DNA of 64,000 nt from positions 104,090 to 168,089 of the forward strand of contig NZ_PYBW01000053.1 in assembly GCF_003205575.1 (NCBI RefSeq). Direction: 5' to 3'. Position numbers and translations under genes: made by a program. This stretch comes from Streptomyces tateyamensis. GTDB lineage: Bacteria > Actinomycetota > Actinomycetes > Streptomycetales > Streptomycetaceae. The notes beneath the pieces are model-generated. The model ran no database searches, had not been told where the DNA came from, and saw only the letters and a list, made by a program, of their open reading frames with translations. Below, in pieces: positions 1 to 8,909 of this stretch. Position 1 is the stretch's first letter. Every line of letters starts with the position of its first letter.

Positions 1-1346
1 TGGCCGGCCTCGCCGCCACCTGCGCCCGGCTGCTGGCCCGCCGCCGCGGACGGGTCTACGGAGCCCGGGTGCTGGTGCTGGCCGGCAGCGGGGACAACGG
101 GGGTGACGCCCTGTTCGCCGGAGCCGCGCTGGCCCGGCGCGGCGCCGCCGTCACCGCCGTGCTGCTCGCCCCCGAGCGGGCCCATCCGGGCGCGCTCGCG
201 GCGCTGCGGGCCACGGGCAGTCAGCTGACCGCTGATCAGGACGTCGGCCTGGCCGACTTCCGGCGCGCGGACCTGATCCTGGACGGGATCGTCGGCATCG
301 GTGGACGCGGCGGACTGCGCCCGGCGGCCCAGCCGTACGCGCGGGCCGGGCGCCGCGGCCTGCTGGTCGCGGTGGACCTGCCCAGCGGGGTGGACGCGGA
401 CACCGGCGAGGTGGCCGGCGAGGCGTTGCGGGCGGACGTGACGGTGACCTTCGGCACCCACAAGCCGGGCCTGCTGATCGACCCGGGAGCCGAGTACGCG
501 GGCACCGTGCAGCTGGTGCCGATCGGGCTGCGGCCGCCGGCGGCCCCGGTGCAGGCGCTGCAGCACGCGGACGTGGCGGCGCTGCTGCCCCGGCCCGGGG
601 CGGAGAGCGACAAGTACCGGCGCGGCGTGCTGGGGGTGCTGGCCGGCTCCGAGCGGTACCCCGGGGCCGCGCTGCTGGCGGTGGCGGGCGCGCTGCACGG
701 CGGGGTCGGCGCGGTGCGCTACCAGGGGCGGCCCGGCGAGGAGGTGGTGCGCCGGCACCCCGAGGTGCTGCTCACCCCGGGGCGGGTGCAGGCCTGGGTG
801 GTCGGGCCGGGCAGCGGGGACGAGGCGCCCGGCGCGCTGGCGGACGCACTGGCCGACGAGGTCCCGGTGCTGGTGGACGCGGACGGGCTGACCGAGCTGG
901 CGCGACTGGGACCGGGCGCGCTCGCCGGACGCGCCGCCCCGACCCTGCTCACCCCGCACACCGGGGAGGCGGCGCGGCTGCTCGGCGGCGGGGTGACGGC
1001 CCAACAGGTCGCCGGGGCGCGGCTCCACCGGGCCCGGGAGCTGGCGGAGCGGTACGGGGCGGTGGTGCTGCTCAAGGGGTCGACCACGGTGGTCGCCCGA
1101 CCGGACGGAGCTGTGCGGGTGAACCCGACCGGCACGGCGTGGCTGGCCACCGCGGGCAGCGGCGACGTGCTCGCGGGGTTCACCGGGGCGCTGCTGGCGG
1201 CGGGGCTGGGGGCCTTCGACGCCGCCTCGGCCGGGGCGTACCTGCACGGGGTGGCCGGCCGGATCGCGGCGGCGGATGCGCCGGTCACGGCGGGCGAGGT
1301 GGCCCAGGCGCTGCCGGCCGCCTGGCGCGAGGTGTGCGGGGTCTGA
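1..1346 (+). CDS. nnr: Bifunctional NAD(P)H-hydrate epimerase / dehydratase, 5' end cut by window
   Basis: Repairs hydrated NAD(P)H. The N-terminal YjeF_N domain epimerises R/S-NAD(P)HX and the C-terminal ribokinase-like domain dehydrates S-NADPHX with ADP. The frame is open from base 3 through the window edge, so the true start lies upstream and the GTG at 69 is internal. The visible N-domain has the GSGDNGGDAL nucleotide-binding loop and the VDLPSGVDADTGEV segment. The C-domain has LLTPHTGEAARLL, LLKGSTTVV and the catalytic-type TAGSGDVLAGFTGALLA. It ends 84 bases before alr, and nnr next to alr is a usual actinobacterial order. Identification rests on both domains being complete apart from the N-terminal cap. 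Confidence 0.93.
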   Translation, partial: AGLAATCARLLARRRGRVYGARVLVLAGSGDNGGDALFAGAALARRGAAVTAVLLAPERAHPGALAALRATGSQLTADQDVGLADFRRADLILDGIVGIGGRGGLRPAAQPYARAGRRGLLVAVDLPSGVDADTGEVAGEALRADVTVTFGTHKPGLLIDPGAEYAGTVQLVPIGLRPPAAPVQALQHADVAALLPRPGAESDKYRRGVLGVLAGSERYPGAALLAVAGALHGGVGAVRYQGRPGEEVVRRHPEVLLTPGRVQAWVVGPGSGDEAPGALADALADEVPVLVDADGLTELARLGPGALAGRAAPTLLTPHTGEAARLLGGGVTAQQVAGARLHRARELAERYGAVVLLKGSTTVVARPDGAVRVNPTGTAWLATAGSGDVLAGFTGALLAAGLGAFDAASAGAYLHGVAGRIAAADAPVTAGEVAQALPAAWREVCGV

Positions 1347-1430
1347 GGAGGCGGTGCGGGGGAGCGGGGCACACCCGGCGCCGGGGGGGGATGGTGCGGC
1401 GGGTCCATGCGTCGGGATGGGAGACTGAGC

Positions 1431-2620
<1,190 letters not shown>

Positions 2621-2624
<4 letters not shown>

Positions 2625-3931
2625 CCGAGGCCGCTCCCGCCGGCTCGCGCCGGGCCGGCCTGATCGGGCTCTCGGTCGGCGTGCTGGCCGCGGGCGCGGC
2701 CGCGGGCGTGGCGATCGAGCGGCTCACCCTGGGCCGGGCCCGCCGCCGGGCCCGCGAGGAACTGGACGCCGCGGCCCCGTTCGGCTCGCTGCGCGGCCGG
2801 CCGAGCACGGTGGCGGCCGCCGACGGCACTGAGCTGTACGTGGAGGTGGACGGCCCTTCCCCGGCCTTCGGCCGGGAGGGTCCCCGTGGCGGCGGCCCGG
2901 CGGGGGGCGAGCGGCACGGCTGGTTCGCCAGGCGCCCGCAGGGCCCGGCTGCCGCGGGCGACCGCAGCGCGGTGCCCGCGCTACTGGCGGGCCGCGCCGA
3001 GCGCGCCCCGCTGCAGTTCACCCCGGTGGCGGCCGGCCCGGAGCCGCTCACCGTGGTCTTCTGCCACGGCTACTGCCTGAGCCAGGACAGCTTCCACTTC
3101 CAGCGGGCGGCGCTGCGCGGCTCGCTGCGCCTGGTCTTCTGGGACCAGCGCAGCCACGGCCGCTCCGAGCGGTCCCGCTCCTACCTGGCCGGTCGTCCGG
3201 CCAGTGTGGACGAGCTGGGCGGCGACCTGAAGGCGGTGCTGGACGCGGTGGCGCCGAGCGGGCCGATCGTGCTGGTCGGGCACTCGATGGGCGGGATGAC
3301 CGTGATGGCGCTGGCCGAGCAGCACCCCGAGCTGTTCCGCCGGGGGAGGGTGGTGGGCGTGGCGCTGCTCGGGACCTCGGCCGGTGACTGGGACTCGGTG
3401 GACCTGGGCCTGCCGCCGGTCGGGATGAAGCTCTGGCGCCGGGTCGGGCCCGGGGTGGTGAAACTGCTGGGCAGTCAGGTCGGCTGGGTGGAGGCCACCC
3501 GCAAGTTCGGCGCGGACGTGGCCGCGGTCTTCTACCGCCGGTTCTCCTTCGGCAACGGCGGGCGCGACGTGGACCCGGCGGTGGCCCGGTTCGCCGAGCA
3601 GCTGCTGGACGCCACCCCGATCGACGTGGTGGCCGAGTTCTACCCGGTGTTCGCCGCGCACGAGAAGGCCGCCGCGCTGGCCGTGCTGGCCGAGCTGCCG
3701 GTGCTGGTGATGGCCGGCGCCGAGGACCTGCTCACCCCGGCGGCGCACAGCGAGGCGATCGCCCGGGCGCTGCCCGACGCCGAACTGGAGCTGCTGCCCG
3801 CCACCGGCCACCTGCTCCAGCTGGAGCGCCCGGCCGAGGTGAACCGGCGACTGGCCGAGCTGCTCTGCCGCAGCGGCTGCGAGGTGCCGCAGTACGTGCG
3901 GGACCTGGCGACCGGGGAGCCGACCGGCTGA
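2621..3931 (+). CDS. Alpha/beta-fold hydrolase with N-terminal membrane-proximal segment
   Basis: Serine hydrolase of unknown substrate, 436 residues. The nucleophile elbow GHSMGG has Ser near residue 222. A candidate acid is in MAGAEDLLTP (about residue 369) and the histidine in TGHLLQLERP (about 397). The oxyanion-type VFCHGYCLS loop precedes them. Residues 10-30 are a hydrophobic Ala/Gly stretch followed by arginines, possibly a membrane anchor. Residues 80-125 form a Gly/Pro/Arg-rich insertion between the first strands that overlaps a hairpin repeat at 2854-2884. Position directly after alr matches the streptomycete order, where it is annotated only as a hydrolase. The fold is sure, the function is not. 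Confidence 0.85.
2854..2884 (+). repeat. Hairpin repeat of a REP-like kind inside the hydrolase gene
   Basis: A GC-rich stem (CCCGGC / GCCGGG) closed by a CTTCG loop is followed by GGGAGGGTCCC. The same 11 bases, GGGAGGGTCCC, follow a second GAA-loop hairpin at 4683-4707. Such hairpins followed by GAGGTCCC or GAGGGTCCC are scattered in streptomycete intergenic DNA. Here the element is translated in frame as part of the low-complexity insertion of the hydrolase. Confidence 0.5.
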
Positions 3932-4009
3932 GGGCCGGTGCCGCGGTGCGCCGCGGCCGCCGTTTGTGGCACCGTTGGCGGCGACCGACCGCCACAGACA
4001 GGGGATCCC

Positions 4010-4507
4010 ATGGGCGCCCAGACCACTCTCACCGTCGCCTCGCCGCAGGCGATGACCGGCCTCGGCCTGCGGCTGGCCGCGCTGTTGCGGGCAGGGGACT
4101 TGGTCCTGCTGTCAGGGGAGTTGGGGGCCGGGAAGACCACGTTGACCCGCGGGCTGGGGGAGGGGCTCGGGGTGCGCGGCGCCGTCACCTCGCCGACCTT
4201 CGTGATCGCCCGGGTGCACCCCTCGCTGGTGGCCGGCCCGGCGCTGGTGCACGTGGACGCCTACCGGCTGGGCGGCGGGCTGGACGAGATGGAGGACCTC
4301 GACCTGGACGTCTCGCTGCCGGAGTCGGTGGTGGTGGTCGAGTGGGGCGAGGGCAAGGTCGAGGAGCTGTCGCAGGACCGGCTGGAGGTGCGGATCGAGC
4401 GGGCGCTGGGCGGCACCGACCCGCAGGACGACAGCGACCCGCGCCAGGTGCGGCTGACCGGTCTGGGGCCGCGCTGGGCCGCGGTGGACCTGGGCGCGCT
4501 CGCCTGA
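4010..4507 (+). CDS. tsaE: tRNA t6A biosynthesis ATPase TsaE
   Basis: P-loop ATPase that works with TsaB and TsaD in forming N6-threonylcarbamoyl-adenosine at tRNA position 37. The 165 residues contain the Walker A motif LSGELGAGKTTLTRGL, the switch-like SPTFVI, and HVDAYRLGG with the conserved Asp/Tyr/Arg, then the VVVVEWGE strand. The ATG at 4010 is preceded by CAGGGG and begins the conserved part. The frame is open back to 3938, but those 24 residues do not look like TsaE. It lies 78 bases after the hydrolase. tsaB, rimI and tsaD follow after two unrelated small genes. Confidence 0.94.
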   Translation: MGAQTTLTVASPQAMTGLGLRLAALLRAGDLVLLSGELGAGKTTLTRGLGEGLGVRGAVTSPTFVIARVHPSLVAGPALVHVDAYRLGGGLDEMEDLDLDVSLPESVVVVEWGEGKVEELSQDRLEVRIERALGGTDPQDDSDPRQVRLTGLGPRWAAVDLGALA

Positions 4508-4579
4508 CGGCGGGTTACCGACACCATGTCGGGAACCTGTTGCGGGGCCACCCCCGGGCGTGATGGGATGGAGGCCGGA

Positions 4580-4597
4580 AGTTAGGGGTACCTAACT
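4580..4597. promoter_or_regulatory. Hyphenated palindrome before a small gene, possible operator
   Basis: AGTTAGGGGTACCTAACT has perfect seven-base arms and a four-base centre. It lies 12 bases upstream of the ATG at 4610 and abuts that gene's AGGGAG ribosome binding site. The arms resemble DtxR/DmdR half-sites (TTAGG...CCTAA), but the spacer is four bases instead of nine. The regulator is therefore unknown. Confidence 0.4.
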
Positions 4598-4609
4598 AGG
4601 GAGTCCGCC

Positions 4610-4840
4610 ATGACGCCGAGCAACACCCCGGTCCAGCCGCGCCCGAGCCGCGCCGTCGAGGAGCCCGTCGTGGGGGACACCCCGGGCGAAGCCCTGGGGA
4701 GGGTCCCGATGAGCCGGCTGCTGGCCTCCTGCGCCGCCGCGGCCGCCGTCTGCACCCCGCCGGCGCGCGCTGCCGCGGCCCGCGATCAGGCCACCACCAG
4801 CACCCGGGTGCCGGCCGGGGCGAAGTCCCAGAGGGTCTGA
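4610..4840 (+). CDS. Small hypothetical protein, 76 residues
   Basis: ATG preceded by CTAGGGAG at good spacing. No family is recognised. The middle of the protein (MSRLLASCAAAAAVC) is a short Ala-rich hydrophobic stretch, and residues 22-32 (GDTPGEALGRV) are encoded by a hairpin repeat (4683-4707). The last 55 bases overlap the 3' end of the convergent secreted-protein gene, so the C-terminus is antisense to it. The upstream palindrome and the ribosome binding site argue that it is translated. The repeat and the antisense tail argue for caution. Coding is plausible, not proven. Confidence 0.45.
   Translation: MTPSNTPVQPRPSRAVEEPVVGDTPGEALGRVPMSRLLASCAAAAAVCTPPARAAAARDQATTSTRVPAGAKSQRV
4683..4707 (+). 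repeat. Second copy of the REP-like hairpin with GGGAGGGTCCC tail
   Basis: CCCCGGGC-GAA-GCCCTGGGG forms a stem with one mismatch, followed by GAGGGTCCC. It shares its last 11 bases with the hairpin in the alpha/beta hydrolase gene at 2874-2884 and lies inside the small reading frame at 4610-4840. Confidence 0.45.
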
Positions 4841-5358
4841 GCGTCCTGCCGGGTCTCCCGGATGCCGCCGGTCTTCGCGTTCGGGTCGGCCGCCGGGGTG
4901 GCGCCGTCCACCGCCGCGCTGAAGCCGAAGACGGTGCCGCTCTGCTGGGTGAACCGGACCACGTGCTCGACCTGGCGCCCGTCCGTCCCGGCCGAGGTGG
5001 CCGAGCGGCTGTACACGGTGTAGCTGCCCGGGTTCGGGCTGACCGAGCCCGGCTCGACGGTGAAGGCCGCCACCAGCTGCGGGTTCTTCTTCGGGTCGAC
5101 CAGCCAGACCTGCCTGGCGCCGATCGAGTAGACCACCCGCCGGGTGCTGCCGGTGGCCCCGGCGGCGGGCAGCGGGGCCAGGCTCGGGGCGGCCGAGGCG
5201 CTCGGCGAGGGCGCCGCGGTGGCACTGGCGGAGGCGACGGGCCGGGCGGCGGCCACGGCCGGACCGGTGCCCTCGGCCTGCACCGCGAGCAGCGCGACCA
5301 CCGCGAGCGCGCCCAGCGTCAGTGCGCCCACCGTGACTCCAGGGCTGATCCTCGCCAC
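4786..5358 (-). CDS. Secreted or membrane-anchored hypothetical protein
   Basis: 190 residues. The start is the GTG ending at 5358, with GGAGG on the reverse strand about ten bases upstream. A longer open frame to 5553 lacks such a site and runs into tsaB. Residues 6-30 (PGVTVGALTLGALAVVALLAV) are a signal peptide or single membrane anchor. A Ser/Ala/Pro-rich linker follows to about residue 70, then a compact outer domain containing VVYSIGARQVWLVD and a C-terminal VRETRQDAQTLWDF-like strand (GIRETRQDAQTLWDF). I do not recognise catalytic residues. It is convergent with the small gene at 4610 and divergent from tsaB. Confidence 0.75.
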   Translation of the reverse strand: MARISPGVTVGALTLGALAVVALLAVQAEGTGPAVAAARPVASASATAAPSPSASAAPSLAPLPAAGATGSTRRVVYSIGARQVWLVDPKKNPQLVAAFTVEPGSVSPNPGSYTVYSRSATSAGTDGRQVEHVVRFTQQSGTVFGFSAAVDGATPAADPNAKTGGIRETRQDAQTLWDFAPAGTRVLVVA

Positions 5359-5478
5359 CGTGCGCTCCCGTCCTCCACAGGGTCTGTGCGCCCCATCGTG
5401 CCAGGTTCCGCGGGGCCGGTCGGGACACTGCGAACGCGTGTTCCGCACCGGGACAAATAGCCGACCCGGGCGACCCTC

Positions 5479-5492
5479 TAACCTTGACCCCG
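5479..5492 (+). promoter_or_regulatory. Candidate -10 box for a leaderless tsaB transcript
   Basis: TAACCT (5479-5484) sits seven bases before the GTG of tsaB at 5492, and no ribosome binding site lies in between. This fits a transcript starting at the start codon. No good -35 box is visible at 17-18 bases. Confidence 0.35.
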
Positions 5493-6145
5493 TGCTGCTG
5501 CTCGCGTTCGACACCGCTACCCCCGCCGTCACCGCCGCCGTCCACGACGGCACCGCCGTGCTGGCCGAGACCTACCAGGTCGACGCCCGACGGCACGGCG
5601 AACTGCTGCTGCCCGCGATCGGCCGGGTGCTGGCCGAGGCCGGCGTGGCCAAGCAGGAGCTGACCGCGATCGCGGTCGGCGTCGGCCCGGGCCCCTACAC
5701 CGGCCTTCGGGTCGGCCTGGTCACCGCCGCCGCGCTCGGCCACGCGCTCGGCCTGCCGGTGCACGGCGTCTGCACCCTGGACGCGATCGCCCACCAGGCC
5801 CGCGCCGAGGGGCTCACCGGCCCGTTCACCGCCGCCACCGACGCGCGCCGCAAGGAGGTCTACTGGGCCGACTACGACGCCGACGGCCGCCGCACCGCCG
5901 GGCCGTCGGTGGACCGCCCGGGCGACCTGGCGCAGCGTCAGGTCTCGGTCGGCGCCGGTGCGCTGCTCTACCCCGAGGCGTTCCCCGGGGCGCACGGCCC
6001 GGAGCACCTGTCGGCCGGCGCGCTGGCCGACTTCGCGGCCACCGAGCTGGCGGCCGGCCGGGAGCTGCTGGAGAACCGCCCGCTCTACCTGCGCCGACCG
6101 GACGCCCAGGTGCCGGCCGGCTACAAGGCGGTGCTGCCGGCGTGA
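5492..6145 (+). CDS. tsaB: tRNA t6A biosynthesis protein TsaB
   Basis: Inactive ASKHA-fold partner of TsaD in the t6A-forming complex, 217 residues. The start at GTG 5492 gives the canonical N-terminus VLLLAFDTATPAVTAAV; the open frame extends upstream, but only as antisense of the divergent gene. GVGPGPYTGLRVGL is the family signature, and TDARRKEVYWADY matches the central part. The stop overlaps the GTG start of rimI by four bases. tsaB-rimI-tsaD form an overlapping operon. Confidence 0.94.
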   Translation: MLLLAFDTATPAVTAAVHDGTAVLAETYQVDARRHGELLLPAIGRVLAEAGVAKQELTAIAVGVGPGPYTGLRVGLVTAAALGHALGLPVHGVCTLDAIAHQARAEGLTGPFTAATDARRKEVYWADYDADGRRTAGPSVDRPGDLAQRQVSVGAGALLYPEAFPGAHGPEHLSAGALADFAATELAAGRELLENRPLYLRRPDAQVPAGYKAVLPA

Positions 6146-6633
6146 AGGCCGCGCTGCGTCCGATGCGCTGGTGGGACATCGAGCCGGTGATGGAGCTGGA
6201 GCACCAGCTCTTCCCGGAGGACGCCTGGTCGCGCGGCATGTACTGGTCCGAGCTGGCCGACACGCACGCCCACGGCACCCGCCACTACACCGTGGCCACC
6301 ACCCCCGAGGGGGAGATCGCCGGCTACGCCGGGCTGATGGCGGTCGGCCTGGAGAGCGACGTGCAGACCATCGCGGTGGCCGAGCGCTGGCAGGGCCACG
6401 GCCTGGGCACCGTGCTGCTGACCGACCTGGTCCGGGAGTCGGTGCGGCGCGGCTGCACCGAGCTGCTGCTGGAGGTGCGGGTGGACAACCTCCGCGCCCA
6501 GCGGCTCTACGAGCGGCACGGCTTCGCCCCGGTCGGCGTGCGCCGCGGCTACTACCAGCCGGCCGGCGTCGACGCGCTGGTGATGCGACTGGACCACCCC
6601 ACGACGAACAACCCCGAGGAAGACCATGGCTGA
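6142..6633 (+). CDS. rimI: Ribosomal protein S18 alanine N-acetyltransferase
   Basis: GNAT acetyltransferase, 163 residues. Known members acetylate the N-terminus of ribosomal protein S18. The AcCoA-binding motif is [13 protein letters not shown] (Q/RxxGxG/A) after the [10 protein letters not shown] strand, and the C-terminal ARRLY-like part is [12 protein letters not shown]. Both ends overlap neighbours: four bases with tsaB and eight bases with tsaD. Its place inside the t6A operon is the standard actinobacterial arrangement. Confidence 0.92.
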   Translation: MKAALRPMRWWDIEPVMELEHQLFPEDAWSRGMYWSELADTHAHGTRHYTVATTPEGEIAGYAGLMAVGLESDVQTIAVAERWQGHGLGTVLLTDLVRESVRRGCTELLLEVRVDNLRAQRLYERHGFAPVGVRRGYYQPAGVDALVMRLDHPTTNNPEEDHG

Positions 6634-7717
6634 CGAACCGCTCGTCCTGGGCATCGAGACCTCCTGCGACGAGACCGGCGTCGGCATCGTGCGCGGCACC
6701 ACCCTGCTGGCCGACGCGGTGGCCTCCAGCGTCAACGACCACGCCCGGTTCGGCGGCGTGGTCCCGGAGATCGCCAGCCGGGCCCACCTGGAGGCGATGG
6801 TCCCCACCATCCAGCGGGCGCTGGACACCGCCGGGATCAAGGCGAGCGACCTGGACGGCATCTCGGTCACCGCGGGCCCGGGCCTGGCCGGTGCGCTGCT
6901 GGTCGGGGTGAGCGCGGCCAAGGCCTACGCCTGGGCGCTGGACAAGCCGCTGTACGGGGTCAACCACCTCGCCTCGCACATCTGCGTGGACCAGCTGGAG
7001 CACGGCCGGCTGCCCGAGCCGACGATGGCGCTGCTGGTCTCCGGCGGCCACTCCTCGCTGCTGCTGACCGCCGACATCACCACCGACGTGCGCCCGCTCG
7101 GTGCGACCATCGACGACGCGGCCGGCGAGGCCTTCGACAAGGTGGCCCGGGTGCTGGGTCTGGGCTTCCCGGGCGGCCCGGTGGTGGACCGCAGGGCCCG
7201 CGAGGGCGACCGCAAGGCGATCCACTTCCCGCGCGGCCTGACCGGCCCCAAGGACCCGGAGTTCGACTTCTCCTTCTCCGGCCTGAAGACCGCGGTGGCC
7301 CGCTGGGTGGAGGCCAAGCGCCGGGCCGGCGAGGAGGTGCCGGTGGCGGACGTGGCGGCCTCGTTCCAGGAGGCGGTCACCGACGTGCTCACCCGCAAGG
7401 CGGTCAAGGCCTGCCAGCAGCACGGGGTGGACCACCTGATGATCGGCGGTGGGGTGGCGGCCAACTCCCGGCTGCGCGCCATGGCCGAGCAGCGCTGCGA
7501 GCGGGCCGGGATCCGGCTGCGGGTGCCGCGCCCGGGCCTGTGCACGGACAACGGTGCGATGGTGGCCGCGCTCGGCGCCGAGATGGTCTGGCGCAACCGG
7601 GCGCCCTCGGCGCTGGACCTGTCGGCCGACTCCTCGCTGCCGCTGACCGAGGTCTCGGTCCCCGGCCACCAGCACGGCGACGTGCACGGCGAGGCCTACC
7701 GGGCGCTCGGCTCGTGA
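6626..7717 (+). CDS. tsaD: tRNA N6-adenosine threonylcarbamoyltransferase TsaD
   Basis: Catalytic subunit that transfers the threonylcarbamoyl group to A37 of ANN-decoding tRNAs. The 363 residues begin [17 protein letters not shown]. The metal ligands are in VNHLASHI (HxxxH), [12 protein letters not shown] is the phosphate loop, and [10 protein letters not shown] and [11 protein letters not shown] complete the ASKHA signature. ATG at 6626 has GAGGAAGACC just upstream, inside rimI. Its stop overlaps the GTG of the next small gene by four bases. Confidence 0.95.
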   Translation: MADEPLVLGIETSCDETGVGIVRGTTLLADAVASSVNDHARFGGVVPEIASRAHLEAMVPTIQRALDTAGIKASDLDGISVTAGPGLAGALLVGVSAAKAYAWALDKPLYGVNHLASHICVDQLEHGRLPEPTMALLVSGGHSSLLLTADITTDVRPLGATIDDAAGEAFDKVARVLGLGFPGGPVVDRRAREGDRKAIHFPRGLTGPKDPEFDFSFSGLKTAVARWVEAKRRAGEEVPVADVAASFQEAVTDVLTRKAVKACQQHGVDHLMIGGGVAANSRLRAMAEQRCERAGIRLRVPRPGLCTDNGAMVAALGAEMVWRNRAPSALDLSADSSLPLTEVSVPGHQHGDVHGEAYRALGS

Positions 7718-7980
7718 CCGAGGCGCTGATGTGGGAGGCCCGCGCGGCGGCCGGGCGCGGCGCTGAGCTGCTCGACTGGGCCCGCGAGCACGCCCTGCCG
7801 GCGCTGGCCGGGGCCGAGCGGGCCGAGCTGTTCAGCGCAGCCGGCGAGAGGGTGCTGGTGATCGGCTGGTGGTCGGGCGAGCCGGTCCCGGTGCCCGACC
7901 CGCCGGCCGACCTGCTGGCCCGGCCGGTCCATCGCTGGGCCTTCCACAGCGAGTCGGTAGTCTCTTGCAGGACCGCTTGA
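7714..7980 (+). CDS. Small conserved hypothetical protein, 88 residues
   Basis: The GTG overlaps the tsaD stop, so the gene is translationally coupled to the t6A operon. An ATG at 7729 is an alternative. The product is acidic and Ala/Glu-rich with tryptophans ([17 protein letters not shown]) and no membrane segment. I recognise no domain. It ends 26 bases before the deacetylase start. The coupling and a codon pattern like its neighbours support a real gene; nothing indicates a function. Confidence 0.6.
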   Translation: MTEALMWEARAAAGRGAELLDWAREHALPALAGAERAELFSAAGERVLVIGWWSGEPVPVPDPPADLLARPVHRWAFHSESVVSCRTA

Positions 7981-8006
7981 CCGACCGCACCGGGGAGCCG
8001 CACGCC

Positions 8007-8906
8007 GTGAAGACGACCACCAGGACCCGCACGGCGGCCACCGCGGCCGGCGTCCTCGCGCTGCTGCTGGCGGTCGGCGGTTGCGGCAGCAGCGGCACCG
8101 GCTCCTCGAACGCAGGCCAGCCCCCCGTGCCGACCGGCACGGCAGGTGACGCGCCGTCGGCCGCCCCGTCCTCGGCCGCCCCGTCGGGCCCGGCGGCCGG
8201 CGGCGCCGACGCGGCGGCCTGGGCGAAGTGGAACCTCAAGCCGCTGCCGGCCGCGCCCGCGGCGCCGGCCGACAAGCCGGTCAAGCTCGCCAAGACCGGC
8301 ACGGTCCCGGTGATCGACCACATCCAGACCACCGACAAGGTCGTCTTCATCACCATCGACGACGGGGCCGAGAAGGACCCCAAGTTCGTCCAGATGCTGA
8401 CCGACCTCAAGGTCCCGATCACCATGTTCCTGACCAAGGACATCATCAAGAGCGACTACGGCTACTTCAAGCCGCTGCAGGCGCTGGGCAACTCGATCCA
8501 GAACCACACCGTCACCCACCCGGTGATGAGCAAGCTGAGCGCGGACAAGCAGAAGAGCGAGATCTGCGAGGACCAGTCGACGCTCACCCAGCAGTACGGC
8601 ACCGCCCCCTTCCTGTTCCGGCCGCCGTTCGGCGACGGCGCCCACACGCCCACGCTGAACCAGTCGGTGCAGCAGTGCGGCCCGCGGGCGATCGTGCTGT
8701 GGAAGGAGTCGATGCAGATCCACGACATGCAGTACCAGGGCGCCAAGACCCTCCAGCCGGGCGACATCATCCTGGCCCACTTCCGCGGCCCGGGTGAGCT
8801 CAAGGGCGAGACCATGACCCAGATGTTCGGCGAGCTGCTCAGCCGGATCCAGGAGCAGGGTTTCGCGGTCGCCCGGCTGGACGACTACGTCCAGGCCCCC
8901 AGCTGA
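8007..8906 (+). CDS. Polysaccharide deacetylase lipoprotein (NodB domain)
   Basis: Extracytoplasmic carbohydrate esterase family 4-like enzyme, 299 residues. The start is GTG 8007, with GGGGAG at 7992-7997. A lipoprotein signal (LLLAVGGCGSS) gives a lipidated Cys around residue 25, followed by a Ser/Gly/Pro linker. The NodB domain (about 115-295) shows FITIDDGAEKD for the usual TFDDG motif (Asp-Asp kept), NHTVTHP for the metal histidines, and FRPPFGDG for motif 3. The usual aromatic-Asp motif 4 region is LWKESMQIHD. Probable substrates are cell-wall or exported amino-sugar polymers. It ends three bases from the convergent propeller gene. Confidence 0.88.
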   Translation: MKTTTRTRTAATAAGVLALLLAVGGCGSSGTGSSNAGQPPVPTGTAGDAPSAAPSSAAPSGPAAGGADAAAWAKWNLKPLPAAPAAPADKPVKLAKTGTVPVIDHIQTTDKVVFITIDDGAEKDPKFVQMLTDLKVPITMFLTKDIIKSDYGYFKPLQALGNSIQNHTVTHPVMSKLSADKQKSEICEDQSTLTQQYGTAPFLFRPPFGDGAHTPTLNQSVQQCGPRAIVLWKESMQIHDMQYQGAKTLQPGDIILAHFRGPGELKGETMTQMFGELLSRIQEQGFAVARLDDYVQAPS

Positions 8907-8909
8907 CCG

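Noticed and set aside
4580..4597. DtxR/DmdR iron box
   Set aside because: The half-sites TTAGG and CCTAA are present but separated by four bases instead of nine, so the 19-base box is not formed.
4592..7687. 1031-codon open frame on the reverse strand opposite tsaB, rimI and tsaD
   Set aside because: Arises from the high GC content; the product is His/Arg/Gly-rich without any domain, and the opposite strand carries three clear genes.
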